From positions 310,001 to 374,000 of the forward strand of contig NZ_CP066126.1 of assembly GCF_020544465.1 (NCBI RefSeq): 64,000 nucleotides of DNA, given 5' to 3'. The translations under genes were made by a program, and so were the position numbers. Positions 1 through 9,277 of this stretch are shown here, in pieces (the first letter of the stretch is position 1; every line of letters begins with the position of its first letter). The DNA is from Chromobacterium rhizoryzae (GTDB taxonomy: Bacteria > Pseudomonadota > Gammaproteobacteria > Burkholderiales > Chromobacteriaceae). The notes below the pieces were generated by a model. The model was not told the DNA's origin. It made no database searches and worked only from the letters and a program-made list of their open reading frames with translations.

Positions 1-390
1 TTGTCGCGCGCCTTGGTGGCGGACATGACCAATGCCCGCGCCGAAGCGATTCGCCGCGGCGTGCCGGTGGGTGTGTGCGCATCGACCGATGGCAGCAGTT
101 GTTCCAATGCGGCCAGCAATTGGTCGGTGGGCTGGCTGGTTTTCGCCGATCTCGACGGCAGCGGCGCGCCTTCCAGTAGCGAAATCCTATCGGTGCATAA
201 CCCTGGCGGCGCCGCTGTCGCTTCGAGCACGGTGGCCGGTTTTCGTTTTGCGCCCAGCGGCGAGGCGAGGGGGGCGACGGCCAGCGGCACGCGTCTGACC
301 ACCACGCTGCAGATACTGTTTCAAAGCCAGACCACAACGGCCAGCAGCACGGTGCAGGTGGCGCCGTACGGCTTGATAAGCGGGAATTGA
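1..390 (+). CDS. Minor pseudopilin, FimT/GspH family (5' partial)
   Basis: The frame enters from the left edge, so the prepilin leader and the hydrophobic helix are missing, and the TTG at base 1 is probably an internal Leu codon. What remains (129 residues) looks like the head of a FimT/FimU/GspH minor pilin: the end of an amphipathic helix (LVADMTNARAEAIRR), then a Ser/Thr/Gly-rich beta region with a Cys pair at C26 and C34. Family members sit at the tip of type IV pili or help start assembly. The stop is 1 base from the pilV start, and pilW, pilX, pilY1 and pilE follow, which is the usual minor-pilin operon order and supports the call more strongly than the sequence itself. Confidence 0.72.
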   Translation: MSRALVADMTNARAEAIRRGVPVGVCASTDGSSCSNAASNWSVGWLVFADLDGSGAPSSSEILSVHNPGGAAVASSTVAGFRFAPSGEARGATASGTRLTTTLQILFQSQTTTASSTVQVAPYGLISGN

Positions 391-391
391 T

Positions 392-958
392 ATGCGCGCA
401 CGGATAAGAGCGGAGGCCGGGTTCTCCTTGCTGGAGGTGCTGATCTCAGTGCTGGTGGTGGCCCTGGGCATGTTGGCCATGGCCGGCATGCAGCTGAAAT
501 CCATCCGCGATTCGCATGACGCTTATATGCGCAGCCTGGCTTCGGAACTGGCGGTGGAGGCGGCCGAGCGGGTGAGGGCGGCGACCGGCGATCAGGTTTA
601 CGCCCTGAATACCGCCAGCAATCAGATGGACTTGAATGGCGCGATGGGGTGCTACGCCTCCGGGGTGGCGACGTCGGATTGTACCGCCAACAGTTCCGCC
701 ACGCAGACCATGGCGACGACAGACACTTCTTACTTTTCATCCACGGCCAATAGTTTGCTGGGTTCGGGCTCGGTGCAGGTTCTGCTGAAAAAGGCGGACG
801 GCAGTTCCGCGGCTACCTTGAGCGCGTGTAGCTACAGCCTGGCAGGGGCGGGTACGGGTACGGCTTGTCAGGTTTCGGTCAGCGTCAGCTGGCAGGAAAA
901 AGCGGCGAGCGGCACCACGCCCATGCAAACCCAGACCTTCGAGTACCGATTCCGATGA
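392..958 (+). CDS. pilV: Type IV pilus modification protein PilV
   Basis: 188-residue minor pilin with a class III prepilin leader: basic start, then cleavage expected between G10 and F11, with Glu at position 5 of the mature protein (FSLLEVLIS). A long hydrophobic helix with the pattern VVALGMLAMAGMQLKSI follows, as in PilV proteins, and the C-terminal part is Ser/Thr-rich. It would be processed by PilD and inserted in the inner membrane as part of the priming complex for pilus assembly. It starts 1 base after the FimT-like gene and its stop overlaps the pilW start (ATGA), so translation is probably coupled. Confidence 0.88.
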   Translation: MRARIRAEAGFSLLEVLISVLVVALGMLAMAGMQLKSIRDSHDAYMRSLASELAVEAAERVRAATGDQVYALNTASNQMDLNGAMGCYASGVATSDCTANSSATQTMATTDTSYFSSTANSLLGSGSVQVLLKKADGSSAATLSACSYSLAGAGTGTACQVSVSVSWQEKAASGTTPMQTQTFEYRFR

Positions 959-1716
959 AAACCTTGGCGATGCGCAGCCGCCGTGAAGGCGGCATGACCT
1001 TGATCGAGCTGATGGTGGCGTTGACACTGGGCTTGATGGTGGTGCTGCTGGTCGGCCAGGTGTTCTATTCCAACAAGACCGTGTTTCGCAGCCAGGCGGC
1101 GCAGGCCGAGGTGCAGGAGAAAGGCCGTTTCGCCCTCCGCTGGATATCGGAGCAAGTGCGTCAGGCCGGCTATGTGGACACCACCAGGCTGGCCAATGGC
1201 TTGGCCGTCAATTTCCCCGCCAGCGGCACGACATTCACGAGCGCGGGCACGGTGTTGCTGGAGGCGAGCGGCACTTTGAACTACCGCTTTTACGGAAATA
1301 ACGATAATCAGATCATAGATTGCCAGGGCAGTCCGGTGGCCAGCGCGTCGACGGCTTATAGTTTCGCAATTGCCCGCACCGCCAGCGATGTGATGACCTG
1401 CGCCTCGGCGGGCAGCACCAGCACGGTGTTGAGCGGGGTGAAGCAATTGGTGCTGACGTATGGGGTGGATAGCAGCACGACGCCGGATAATATTCCGGAG
1501 AGTTATGTCGCGGCGGCGGCGGTTGCCGATTGGACCAAAGTGCATGTGGTGAGGGTTTGCATCCTGGTGGAGTCGGACACTCAGTACACCGCGCCCAGCG
1601 GCTACTCCGTGACCGACTGCAATGGCAGCGCCTATCCGGCGGCCGGGGTGTCCAATAACGGCAAGCTGGCGCGTACCTTCCGGACCTCCATCTTCTTGCG
1701 GAACAATCTGTCATGA
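955..1716 (+). CDS. pilW: Type IV pilus minor pilin PilW
   Basis: 253 residues from the ATG that overlaps the pilV stop by 4 bases; a longer in-frame extension into pilV is not needed. Prepilin cleavage is expected at G13/M14, and the mature helix is MTLIELMVALTLGLMVVLL with Glu at position 5. The next segment (GRFALRWISEQVRQAGY) is the conserved PilW block after the helix. The remainder is beta-rich with several Cys residues. PilW is a minor pilin that works with FimU, PilV, PilX and PilE and with PilY1 in initiating pili. The gene overlaps pilX by 4 bases. Confidence 0.9.
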   Translation: MKTLAMRSRREGGMTLIELMVALTLGLMVVLLVGQVFYSNKTVFRSQAAQAEVQEKGRFALRWISEQVRQAGYVDTTRLANGLAVNFPASGTTFTSAGTVLLEASGTLNYRFYGNNDNQIIDCQGSPVASASTAYSFAIARTASDVMTCASAGSTSTVLSGVKQLVLTYGVDSSTTPDNIPESYVAAAAVADWTKVHVVRVCILVESDTQYTAPSGYSVTDCNGSAYPAAGVSNNGKLARTFRTSIFLRNNLS

Positions 1717-2120
1717 CGGCCAAGGCGCAACAGCAGGGGTTTTCATTACTGGTGGCCCTGATCTTCCTGACCGTGCTGGCGATGCTCGGTTTCGGGGCGG
1801 TGCGTTCGGCGCTGATGGAAGAAAAACTGGGCGGCAACAATCGCGAGCGGGCCATCGCCTTCATGGCGGCGGAAGTGGCGATGCGTCAGGCCGAGACTTA
1901 TATCGCCACGGCCGACAATCTGCCGGCAAGCGGCACCACGGCGAGCGGCACTGTCGCCGTGTCCAATTCGGCCGCATCCGCCACCTATACCATCAGCTAT
2001 GTCAGCACCAGCGGGGGACGAGATTATTACCTGTTGCGGGCGACGGGCTACGGCGGCCGCAAGACCCTGTTGAACACAACTCAGACGCAATTGGAGTCCG
2101 TCGTCTGGGTGGAGCAGTAA
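1713..2120 (+). CDS. pilX: Type IV pilus minor pilin PilX
   Basis: 135 residues. The leader ends at G9 and the mature protein starts FSLLVALIFLTVLAMLGFGAV. Position 5 of the mature helix is Val, not Glu, which fits a tip minor pilin of the PilX/GspK type, where the Glu is often absent. The region after the helix (ERAIAFMAAEVAMRQAE) matches the PilX N-terminal block. It overlaps pilW by 4 bases and lies 11 bases before pilY1. The role is in pilus assembly at the inner membrane and tip. Confidence 0.88.
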   Translation: MTAKAQQQGFSLLVALIFLTVLAMLGFGAVRSALMEEKLGGNNRERAIAFMAAEVAMRQAETYIATADNLPASGTTASGTVAVSNSAASATYTISYVSTSGGRDYYLLRATGYGGRKTLLNTTQTQLESVVWVEQ

Positions 2121-2131
2121 GGAGACGGAAG

Positions 2132-5100
2132 ATGGCGCGCATCTTGATGCAAGGTTGCTTGAGTCTGATCTTGGCCCTGACCCAGGGAAGCCTGGCCTGG
2201 GCGTTGACCATTCCGACCCAGCCCTTATTGCAAAACACTTTGCAAGTGAACCCGATCAATCTGCTGGTGATGGGCAAGAGCCATAATCTGTTTGTCGCGG
2301 CTTATAACGACTATACCGATCTGGATGGTGTCGGGATGCCGGATATCGGCTACAAGCCCAAGTCCATCGACTATTACGGCTATTTCGACTCCTTCAAGTG
2401 TTACACCTATAGCTCATCCAGCAGTGCTTTCGTCCCTTACGCGACGACCAGCGACAAAACCTGCGACGGCTCGCACTGGAGCGGGGACTTCCTCAACTAC
2501 GTCACCATGTCGCGCATCGACGTGCTGCGCAAATCGCTGTATGGCGGCAAGCGGGCCAGCGCTTCGCCCGCGACGCTGATCCGCTCCAACATCCCGCTGG
2601 ACGCCCATGTCTGGGGCAAATCTTTCGGCAGCGTCATTTCCATTAGCCCCACGGTGTCCTTGGCCTCCTACGTTGATACCACGCTGGGCGTGTCCAAGTA
2701 TGAAAACGGCGCCGGCACCTCTACCAGCACCATTGCCAGCATGCTGTCGGCGGGCCGCAACATCGTCATGGTGAACATGGATAGCGGCACCTATCCCGGT
2801 ACGCCGGTGCTGCGGATCGCGGCGATGGATCCCACCAAGAACGTGATGACGGACTGGGTCAGCACCGAGAGCAACGGCAAGCTGTCTCAGAACTTCACCG
2901 CCTTGACCCTGCAAGTGCGGGTGTGCGTGGCGGGCTTGCTGGAGAGCAACTGCAATCAGTACGGCAGCAATTACCTGCCCACCGGTCTGCTGCACAAATA
3001 CGGCATCAGCAGCAATATGGAGTTTGGCTTACTGACCGGCTCGTATGACTCGCCGCAGTTGGGCGGGGTGCTGCGCGACGCCATCGGCAAGTTCGGCGAC
3101 GAATTGAACAGCGACGGTACTTTTAAGGCTGGGGGTACGGCCGATACGATCGACCGCCTCAGGATCAATAAGCCCAGCTCCAGCTACGACACCTCCACCA
3201 GCGGCAGCGGCAACTGGGGCAACCCGGTGGCCACCATGTATTACGAGGGCCTGCGTTATCTGGCGGGCAAGAGCGGGCCCAAATTCATCACCGGCACCAC
3301 CTCGATCGATACCAGTACTTTGGGCCTGCCCAAGATCACCAGCTGGACCAACCCCTATAACGGCAGGGCCTGGTGCACCAAGCCCTTTGTCACCGTGATC
3401 AGCGAGGCTTTGACCTCTTACGACAGTCAGATGCCGGGCTCGCCCTGGGGCTTCTCCTACAGCAACGATTTGAGCGGGATGAACGTCAGCCAGTTGGGCA
3501 ACACCTTGTGGGGCTACCAGTTTGGCAGCGGTAGTAAGAACGTGATGATAGGAGAGGTGTCCGGCGGCACCGCCGACGGTTTGCCGACCAGCAAGCCCGC
3601 CTCCAATTTCGATGTCCGCGGCTTGTCGCCGGAGGAGCCGACGCGGCAGGGCAGCTTTTACGCGGCGATGGCCGCTTATTATGCGCGCACCAATATCCTG
3701 GTGACGCCGACCAGTCCGCCCAGCGGCGCCACCTTGGCGCCGGTGCGCACTTTCGCGGTGGGGCTGTCTTCGCCCCTGCCCAAGATCACCGTGCCCTTGA
3801 CCGGCGGTTCGGTGACGCTGGTGCCTTTCGGCAAGGTGGTGATTGGCGCAAGCAATACCTTGACCATTACCAACTTCTTCCTGACCAGCGCGGCCAGCGA
3901 CGGCAGTTCCTATTCCTTTCAGGTGAACTTCGACGATAGCGAGTTCGGCAGCGACTACGACCTGGATGCTATCGCGACTTATCAGATCAGCAAGGTGGGC
4001 AGCAATCAGGTGCAGGTGACGGTCAACTCCACCTATGCGGCCAGCGGCTACGCAAACCATCTGGGTTTTATCATCTCCGGTGTGCAACCCTTGGCCGGGG
4101 CCTCCACCGAGAACAAGGCCGGCGCCTACCTGGTGGTGCGCGAGAACGAGTCAAGCAGCGCTACTCAGTGCATAGGCACCAGCAGCGGGCAGTCCGGCTA
4201 CAACCCGCTGAACTACGGTCTCAGCAGCGCTAGCTGCAAGGTGCTGCCCTTGACCTTCACCGCCACCTTCACGCTGGATCCGACCAAGGGCTCGACTACG
4301 CTGTTCGAGAGCCCGTTGTGGTATATGGCCAAATACGGCGGCTTCACCGACAACAAGACCAATCCCAGCAGCCCCAATTCCTTTGACCCGAACAATGTCT
4401 GGCAATGGGACGCGGACGGCGACGGCAACCCCGACAATTACTCGCTGGTCAGCAACCCGTCCAAATTGAACGCGCAGCTGGATCAGGCCTTCCAGAACAT
4501 CAGCAATCAGAACGGCTCGGGTTCGGCCGGTGTGGGCAGCAAGTCCACGATCAGCGGCGACACCTATTACTACGAAGCCTCGGTCAACAGCGCGGACTGG
4601 TCCGGGGATTTGAGCGCCCGCAAGATTCTGGTCAGCGGCACCAGCCTGTCCCTGAGCAATCCCTTGTGGAACGCCAAGCTGAAGGTGAGCAGCGACACCG
4701 GTCGCCAGATCATCACTTCCAGCGGCGGCATCGGCGGCGGGCAAGCCTTCCAGTGGTCCAGCCTGAACACCGTGCAGCAGCAGGCTCTGCGGGCGTCCTC
4801 GTCCGAGCTCAGCTCGGTGACGCAAAGCCGGCTGACTTATCTGCGCGGCAGCCCGGCGAACGAGGGCTACGGCAGCACCCAGTTCCGGCCGCGGCCCGCC
4901 ACCAAGCTGGGAGACATCGTCAACTCCTCGCCGGCTTACATCCCGGCGCCGGCGAACGGCTCCAGCGATCCGAACTACAGCAGCACCAGCTACCAGTCCT
5001 TCGTGACGAGCAAGGGTAGCCGTTCCTCCATGGTGTACGTGGGCGCCAACGACGGCATGCTGCATGGCTTTCAGGCTACCACCGGCGTAGAACTGCTGGC

Positions 5101-6505
5101 CTACATCCCCTCGCCGGTGTTCGGCAACCTGAACCTGCTGGCCAGCAACTCCTATACCCATAACTTCTATGTCGACTCGACCCCGGTTGCCGTCGACGCC
5201 CAGATTGGCAGCACCTGGGGCAGCTATCTGGCCGGCGGCCTGGGCGCGGGCGGTAAGGGCTTGTATCTGCTGGATATCACCAATCCGGACGCCTTCAGCG
5301 AAAGCAGCGCCGCCTCCATCGCCAAATGGGAGTTCAACGCCACCAACGATCTGGACATGGGCTATGTGTTCGGCGCGCCGCAGATCATCAAACTCAACGA
5401 CAACAAGTGGTATGTGGTCAGCCACAATGGCTACAACAGCACCAACGGCGACGCCGCCCTGCTGATTCTGTCGCTGGATTCCAGCGTCAGCTGGGTCCTG
5501 AACAGCAATTACTACAAGCTGTCCACCTTGTCCGGCACCGCGGTGTCGCCTAACGGCCTCTCCACCATCGAGCCGGTGGATCTGGACGGCAACGGCACGA
5601 TAGACGTGGTCTACGCCGGGGATCTGAAGGGCAATATGTGGAAGTTCGACCTCAGCTCCGGCACGCCGTCCAATTGGAAGGTGGCCTTGAACCGCGTGCC
5701 CTTGTTCAGCGCCAAAGACAGCAGCGGCGTGGCCCAGCCCATCGTGCTGGCGCCGGTGACCGCGCCCATGCCGGTCAGCAACGGCGTCACCTCGGCGAGC
5801 AATAGCAACCGGATTGTGATGTTCGGCACCGGCAAATACATAGAAAGCTGCGACAAGACCAGTAGCTGCACGCCGGAATCCAACAGCCACAGTGTGTACG
5901 GCATTTGGGACTGGGGCGCGCCGGTCTGCGATCGCCGTCTGTTGTTGCAACAAACCCTATCCACCAATGTAATCAGCGGCACCACTTACCGGCAGGCCAC
6001 CAATACCTCGATCAGCTGGAAAGACTACACGCTGGCCAGCGCGACGGCGAACCAGAGCTGCTCGACGCAGTACGGCTCGATCAGCTCCACCGCCGGCAAG
6101 TTGGGCTGGTACGAGGATTTGAACATCAGCGGCGAGCGGGTGGTGGGGATGCTGAACTATTATTCGAAGACGCTGGAATATCAGACCTATATCCCTTCTT
6201 CGGATACCAGCGATATTTGCACGCCCAAGGACGCCGCCTATATTCTGCGGGTGCAGTACGATAACGGCGGCGCCGGGATCAAGCCCAAGCTGGCGGACAC
6301 CGTGGCGCAGACGACGGACTCCTCCGGCAACTACAAGCCCATCATCGGCAAGCAGATGGGCGGCTCGTTGGGCACCACCGATTTTGTCCTGAGCGGCAAG
6401 GTCTACTCGCTGTCCAGCAGCACCACGGGCAGCACCTCGATCACGGGCTGGAACTTGGGGCGTAGCTGGAAGCGCGTCACCTGGCGCGAACTGACCAATA
6501 ACTGA
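2132..6505 (+). CDS. pilY1: Type IV pilus tip adhesin/assembly protein PilY1
   Basis: 1457 residues from an ATG with GGAGACGG just upstream; the frame stays open further 5' but only through pilX. A signal peptide is clear (hydrophobic core about residues 8-22, ending near AWA). The C-terminal third is the PilY1 beta-propeller region (MVYVGANDGMLHGFQA near residue 970). Two Asp-rich EF-hand-like loops are visible: DADGDGNPDN near residues 760-769 and DLDGNGTID near 1150-1158; the second matches the known calcium site of the PilY1 C-terminal domain. I see no DxSxS metal-ion site for a von Willebrand A domain in the N-terminal half. PilY1 proteins control pilus extension and retraction and act in adhesion. 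Confidence 0.92.
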   Translation: MARILMQGCLSLILALTQGSLAWALTIPTQPLLQNTLQVNPINLLVMGKSHNLFVAAYNDYTDLDGVGMPDIGYKPKSIDYYGYFDSFKCYTYSSSSSAFVPYATTSDKTCDGSHWSGDFLNYVTMSRIDVLRKSLYGGKRASASPATLIRSNIPLDAHVWGKSFGSVISISPTVSLASYVDTTLGVSKYENGAGTSTSTIASMLSAGRNIVMVNMDSGTYPGTPVLRIAAMDPTKNVMTDWVSTESNGKLSQNFTALTLQVRVCVAGLLESNCNQYGSNYLPTGLLHKYGISSNMEFGLLTGSYDSPQLGGVLRDAIGKFGDELNSDGTFKAGGTADTIDRLRINKPSSSYDTSTSGSGNWGNPVATMYYEGLRYLAGKSGPKFITGTTSIDTSTLGLPKITSWTNPYNGRAWCTKPFVTVISEALTSYDSQMPGSPWGFSYSNDLSGMNVSQLGNTLWGYQFGSGSKNVMIGEVSGGTADGLPTSKPASNFDVRGLSPEEPTRQGSFYAAMAAYYARTNILVTPTSPPSGATLAPVRTFAVGLSSPLPKITVPLTGGSVTLVPFGKVVIGASNTLTITNFFLTSAASDGSSYSFQVNFDDSEFGSDYDLDAIATYQISKVGSNQVQVTVNSTYAASGYANHLGFIISGVQPLAGASTENKAGAYLVVRENESSSATQCIGTSSGQSGYNPLNYGLSSASCKVLPLTFTATFTLDPTKGSTTLFESPLWYMAKYGGFTDNKTNPSSPNSFDPNNVWQWDADGDGNPDNYSLVSNPSKLNAQLDQAFQNISNQNGSGSAGVGSKSTISGDTYYYEASVNSADWSGDLSARKILVSGTSLSLSNPLWNAKLKVSSDTGRQIITSSGGIGGGQAFQWSSLNTVQQQALRASSSELSSVTQSRLTYLRGSPANEGYGSTQFRPRPATKLGDIVNSSPAYIPAPANGSSDPNYSSTSYQSFVTSKGSRSSMVYVGANDGMLHGFQATTGVELLAYIPSPVFGNLNLLASNSYTHNFYVDSTPVAVDAQIGSTWGSYLAGGLGAGGKGLYLLDITNPDAFSESSAASIAKWEFNATNDLDMGYVFGAPQIIKLNDNKWYVVSHNGYNSTNGDAALLILSLDSSVSWVLNSNYYKLSTLSGTAVSPNGLSTIEPVDLDGNGTIDVVYAGDLKGNMWKFDLSSGTPSNWKVALNRVPLFSAKDSSGVAQPIVLAPVTAPMPVSNGVTSASNSNRIVMFGTGKYIESCDKTSSCTPESNSHSVYGIWDWGAPVCDRRLLLQQTLSTNVISGTTYRQATNTSISWKDYTLASATANQSCSTQYGSISSTAGKLGWYEDLNISGERVVGMLNYYSKTLEYQTYIPSSDTSDICTPKDAAYILRVQYDNGGAGIKPKLADTVAQTTDSSGNYKPIIGKQMGGSLGTTDFVLSGKVYSLSSSTTGSTSITGWNLGRSWKRVTWRELTNN

Positions 6506-6514
6506 GGATGGGGA

Positions 6515-6964
6515 ATGGGATATCGCAGCAAAGCGGCGCGGCGGACACATCGCGGCTTCACCTTGATAGAGCTGATTGTCGTGGTGGCCATTATCGGCAT
6601 TTTGGTCAGCATCGCCTTGCCGTCGTACACCAACTACGTGCAACGCACCTATCGGGCCGAAGTGCAGACCGAGCTGCAAGCCATCGCCCAGGCGCAGGAA
6701 AAATACTTCACGCTGAATAATGCTTATGCCTCCTCGCTGACCGCGCTGAGCTACGCCTCCTCCAGCATTAGCAGCCAGGACAACCGCTACACCATCACCA
6801 TGGGCGATCTGAGCGCCTCCGCCACATTGGCCAACGGCCAGGGCTATACCTTGCAGGCGGCCCCGGCCGGCGGGCAGGTGGGAGAGAGCTGCGGCACGCT
6901 GAGCCTCAATAGCCTGGGCAGCAAGAGCGCTGCCAGCGGCACCGTCAGCAATTGCTGGCGCTGA
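6515..6964 (+). CDS. pilE: Type IV minor pilin, PilE/ComP type
   Basis: 149 residues. Classical prepilin: leader ends G14, mature start FTLIELIVVVAIIGILVSIALPSY with Glu at position 5, followed by a short globular domain with a C-terminal disulfide-loop pair (GESCG and SNCWR). It starts 9 bases after pilY1 and is the last gene of the pilus cluster. The length and position fit the minor pilin called PilE in the fimU-pilV-pilW-pilX-pilY1-pilE order; the same symbol is used for the Neisseria major pilin, which is less likely here because the gene sits inside the minor-pilin operon. A 10-bp GC hairpin follows the stop. Confidence 0.88.
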   Translation: MGYRSKAARRTHRGFTLIELIVVVAIIGILVSIALPSYTNYVQRTYRAEVQTELQAIAQAQEKYFTLNNAYASSLTALSYASSSISSQDNRYTITMGDLSASATLANGQGYTLQAAPAGGQVGESCGTLSLNSLGSKSAASGTVSNCWR

Positions 6965-6978
6965 GGGCGAAACGAGAC

Positions 6979-7002
6979 AGCCGCGGACCGGAGTCCGCGG
7001 CT
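6979..7002 (+). terminator. GC-rich hairpin after the pilin operon
   Basis: Perfect 10-bp stem (6979-6988 with 6993-7002) and a CGGA loop, 15 bases after the pilE stop. No run of T follows, so it may be a processing or Rho-assisted end and not a full intrinsic terminator. Confidence 0.5.
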
Positions 7003-7049
7003 TGGCTAGCGGCAGCGGTGGGGGGCTGTGGTATCCTTCGCAACTTGAT

Positions 7050-7077
7050 GTCCATGGGAGCGTGGCCGCCCATGGAC
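7050..7077 (+). promoter_or_regulatory. Inverted repeat in hldC leader
   Basis: GTCCATGGG (7050-7058) and CCCATGGAC (7069-7077) form a perfect 9-bp stem with a 10-base loop, ending 25 bases before the hldC start. It may be an operator or a leader hairpin. No function can be assigned from the sequence. Confidence 0.35.
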
Positions 7078-7101
7078 GATTGCCGAGTTTGAAGGAAGCC
7101 G

Positions 7102-7602
7102 ATGTCCTACCCGACACCTTTGTTCGAAAATAAAATCTGCACTCAGGAACAGCTGGCGGACAAGCTGGCGGCCTTGCCGCGCCCCATCGTCTTCACCAAT
7201 GGCTGCTTCGATATCCTGCACCGCGGGCATGTGACCTATCTCGCGCAGGCGCGCGCCTTGGGAGCCAGCCTGGTGCTGGGTTTGAACACCGACGCCTCGG
7301 TGCGCCGTCTGGGCAAGGGCGACGACCGGCCCATCAATCATCAGGACAACCGCGCGGCGGTATTGGCCGCCTTGGAAAGCGTCAGCCTGGTGATCTGTTT
7401 CGACGAAGACACCCCGGCGCAGCTGATAGAGCAGGTGCGTCCCGATGTGCTGGTCAAGGGCGGCGACTGGACGCCGGACAAGATCGTCGGCAGCGCCGAG
7501 ACGCTAGCGCGCGGCGGCCAGGTGCACTCCATTCCCTTCCTGTTCGACACCTCCACCACCTCCACCTTGAATAAGATTCGGGGCAGCGAGGCCGGCCGGT
7601 GA
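7102..7602 (+). CDS. hldC: D-glycero-beta-D-manno-heptose 1-phosphate adenylyltransferase
   Basis: 166-residue cytidylyltransferase-type nucleotidyltransferase that makes ADP-heptose for the lipopolysaccharide inner core. The signature is VFTNGCFDILHRGHVTYL (the HxGH nucleotide-binding motif) near residues 30-47, then LGLNTDASVRRLGKGDDRP and VLVKGGDW, as in the C-terminal half of E. coli HldE. Here it is a separate protein with no kinase half, so the kinase (HldA) must be encoded elsewhere. It overlaps birA by 4 bases. Cytoplasmic. Confidence 0.92.
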   Translation: MSYPTPLFENKICTQEQLADKLAALPRPIVFTNGCFDILHRGHVTYLAQARALGASLVLGLNTDASVRRLGKGDDRPINHQDNRAAVLAALESVSLVICFDEDTPAQLIEQVRPDVLVKGGDWTPDKIVGSAETLARGGQVHSIPFLFDTSTTSTLNKIRGSEAGR

Positions 7603-8564
7603 GCGAACACGCTTTCGCGGTGCTGCGCCGTCTCGCCGACGGCCGTTTCCATTCCGGCGAAGACATCGCCGGCGAACTGGGCTGTTCCCGCACCCTGGTC
7701 TGGCAGGCGGTGCACGCCATCCAGCAAGACCTGGGCGTCACCGTATTCAGCGTGCGCGGGCAGGGCTATCGCTTGGAAGCGCCGTTTGAATGGCTGGACG
7801 TGTCGGCCATCCGCGACGGCCTGAGCGAGGCGGCGGCGGATACCTTCACGCTGGCGGTGGCGGAGCGCACCGACTCCACCAATTCCCAGCTGCTGGCGCG
7901 CGCCGCCAGCGGCGGCCTGCACGGCCTGGTGTTGGCGACGGAGCTGCAAACCGCCGGCCGCGGGCGCTTGGGGCGGCGCTGGCAGGCGCGGTTGGGCTCG
8001 GGCCTGACGTTCTCCCTGCTGTGGCGCTTCGACCGCGGCCTGTCCCAATTGGCCGGCCTGTCCCTGGCGGTAGGGGTGGCCTTGGCTCGGACGCTGCGGC
8101 GGCTGGGCGCGCCGGTGGCCTTGAAGTGGCCGAACGATGTGTTGTTGAACGAGCGCAAGTTGGCCGGCATCCTGATAGAACTGTCCGGCGACGCGCTGGG
8201 CCCGACCGCGGTGGTGATCGGCATCGGCATGAATGTGGGCGAACCGGGCGAAGTGGATCAGCCGGTGGCCTGTTTGGCCGAGGCGGGCGTCAAGCTGGCG
8301 CGCAGCGCGTTGCTGGCGGAGCTGCTGAACGAACTGCACCGGGTGCTGAGCGATTTCGACCGTCATGGCTTCGTGCCCTTGCGGCAGGAGTGGATGAGCT
8401 TGTCCGCGCATCAGGACGCGCCGGTCTGCCTGAGTTTTTCCCATGGCGAGCCGGTGCAGGGCGTGGCGCGCGGCGTGGCCGAGAGCGGCGCCCTGCTGGT
8501 GGACACCGCCGACGGCGTGAAGACGTATCACGCCGGCGAGGTCAGTTTGAGGAAACTGGCATGA
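7599..8564 (+). CDS. birA: Biotin-[acetyl-CoA-carboxylase] ligase / biotin repressor
   Basis: 321 residues. The N-terminal ~60 residues form a winged helix (LADGRFHSGEDIAGELGCS), so this is a bifunctional BirA able to act as repressor of biotin synthesis genes. The ligase domain has ERTDSTNSQLL, the biotinyl-AMP loop TAGRGRLGRRW, KWPNDVLL and the GIGMNVG strand; the C-terminal SH3-like domain follows. It attaches biotin to the carrier protein of acetyl-CoA carboxylase. The start overlaps hldC and the stop overlaps coaX, both by 4 bases, so the three are probably co-translated. Confidence 0.95.
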   Translation: MSEHAFAVLRRLADGRFHSGEDIAGELGCSRTLVWQAVHAIQQDLGVTVFSVRGQGYRLEAPFEWLDVSAIRDGLSEAAADTFTLAVAERTDSTNSQLLARAASGGLHGLVLATELQTAGRGRLGRRWQARLGSGLTFSLLWRFDRGLSQLAGLSLAVGVALARTLRRLGAPVALKWPNDVLLNERKLAGILIELSGDALGPTAVVIGIGMNVGEPGEVDQPVACLAEAGVKLARSALLAELLNELHRVLSDFDRHGFVPLRQEWMSLSAHQDAPVCLSFSHGEPVQGVARGVAESGALLVDTADGVKTYHAGEVSLRKLA

Positions 8565-9277
8565 AGTTGTTGATCGACGCCGGTAATAGCCGGGTCAAAT
8601 GGGCGGTGCATGATGGCCGTGACTGGCTGGTGCAGGGCGCGGTGGAGCACGGCGACATCGCCAGCCTGGCTGAAGTCTGGCGACAATGGCCGATCACGGC
8701 CGCCTGGGGCGCGTCGGTGGCGCGGGCGGAGGCGGCGCAAGCCTTGGAGGCGGCAACGCCCTGTCCCTTGCGATGGGTGCGGGCGGAAGCCGGTTTCGGC
8801 GGTGTGCGCAACGCCTACCGCAACCCGGCCGAGCAAGGGGCCGACCGCTGGCTGGCGGTGCTGGCCGCGCGGCAACTGCATAGGGACGACTTGATCGTGG
8901 CCTGCGCCGGCACCGCGCTGACCGTGGAGGCCTTGACGGCCGAGGGTGATTATCTGGGCGGGCTGATCGTGCCCGGGCTGAAGCTGATGTTGAGCAGCCT
9001 GGCGCGCAACACCGCCAATCTGGACCGTTCCGCCGGCGTGGTGACGCCGTTCCCGCAAGGCACGGAAGACGCCTTGGCCAGCGGCGCGGTGTACGCGCTG
9101 ACCGGCGCGGTGGAAACGCAGCGTCGGCAATTGCAGGCGCATACCGGACGCGCTCCGGTGCGGGTGCTGTTGACCGGCGGCGACGCGGCGCGCTTGGCGC
9201 CTTGGCTCGCCGGGCCGGTCGAGATCGTGGATAATCTGGTGTTATTGGGCTTATTAAGAGTGGCCGACGAAAAATGA
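8561..9277 (+). CDS. coaX: Type III pantothenate kinase
   Basis: 238 residues. Phosphorylates pantothenate in the first step of coenzyme A synthesis. Motifs: LLIDAGNSRVKWA at the N terminus (phosphate-binding DxGN), GADRWLAVLAAR, the ACAGTALTVEAL strand and GGLIVPGLKLM, in type III order. The birA-coaX pairing is common in beta- and gammaproteobacteria. The ATG was chosen because it overlaps the birA stop; the longer open frame upstream only shadows birA. Confidence 0.94.
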   Translation: MKLLIDAGNSRVKWAVHDGRDWLVQGAVEHGDIASLAEVWRQWPITAAWGASVARAEAAQALEAATPCPLRWVRAEAGFGGVRNAYRNPAEQGADRWLAVLAARQLHRDDLIVACAGTALTVEALTAEGDYLGGLIVPGLKLMLSSLARNTANLDRSAGVVTPFPQGTEDALASGAVYALTGAVETQRRQLQAHTGRAPVRVLLTGGDAARLAPWLAGPVEIVDNLVLLGLLRVADEK

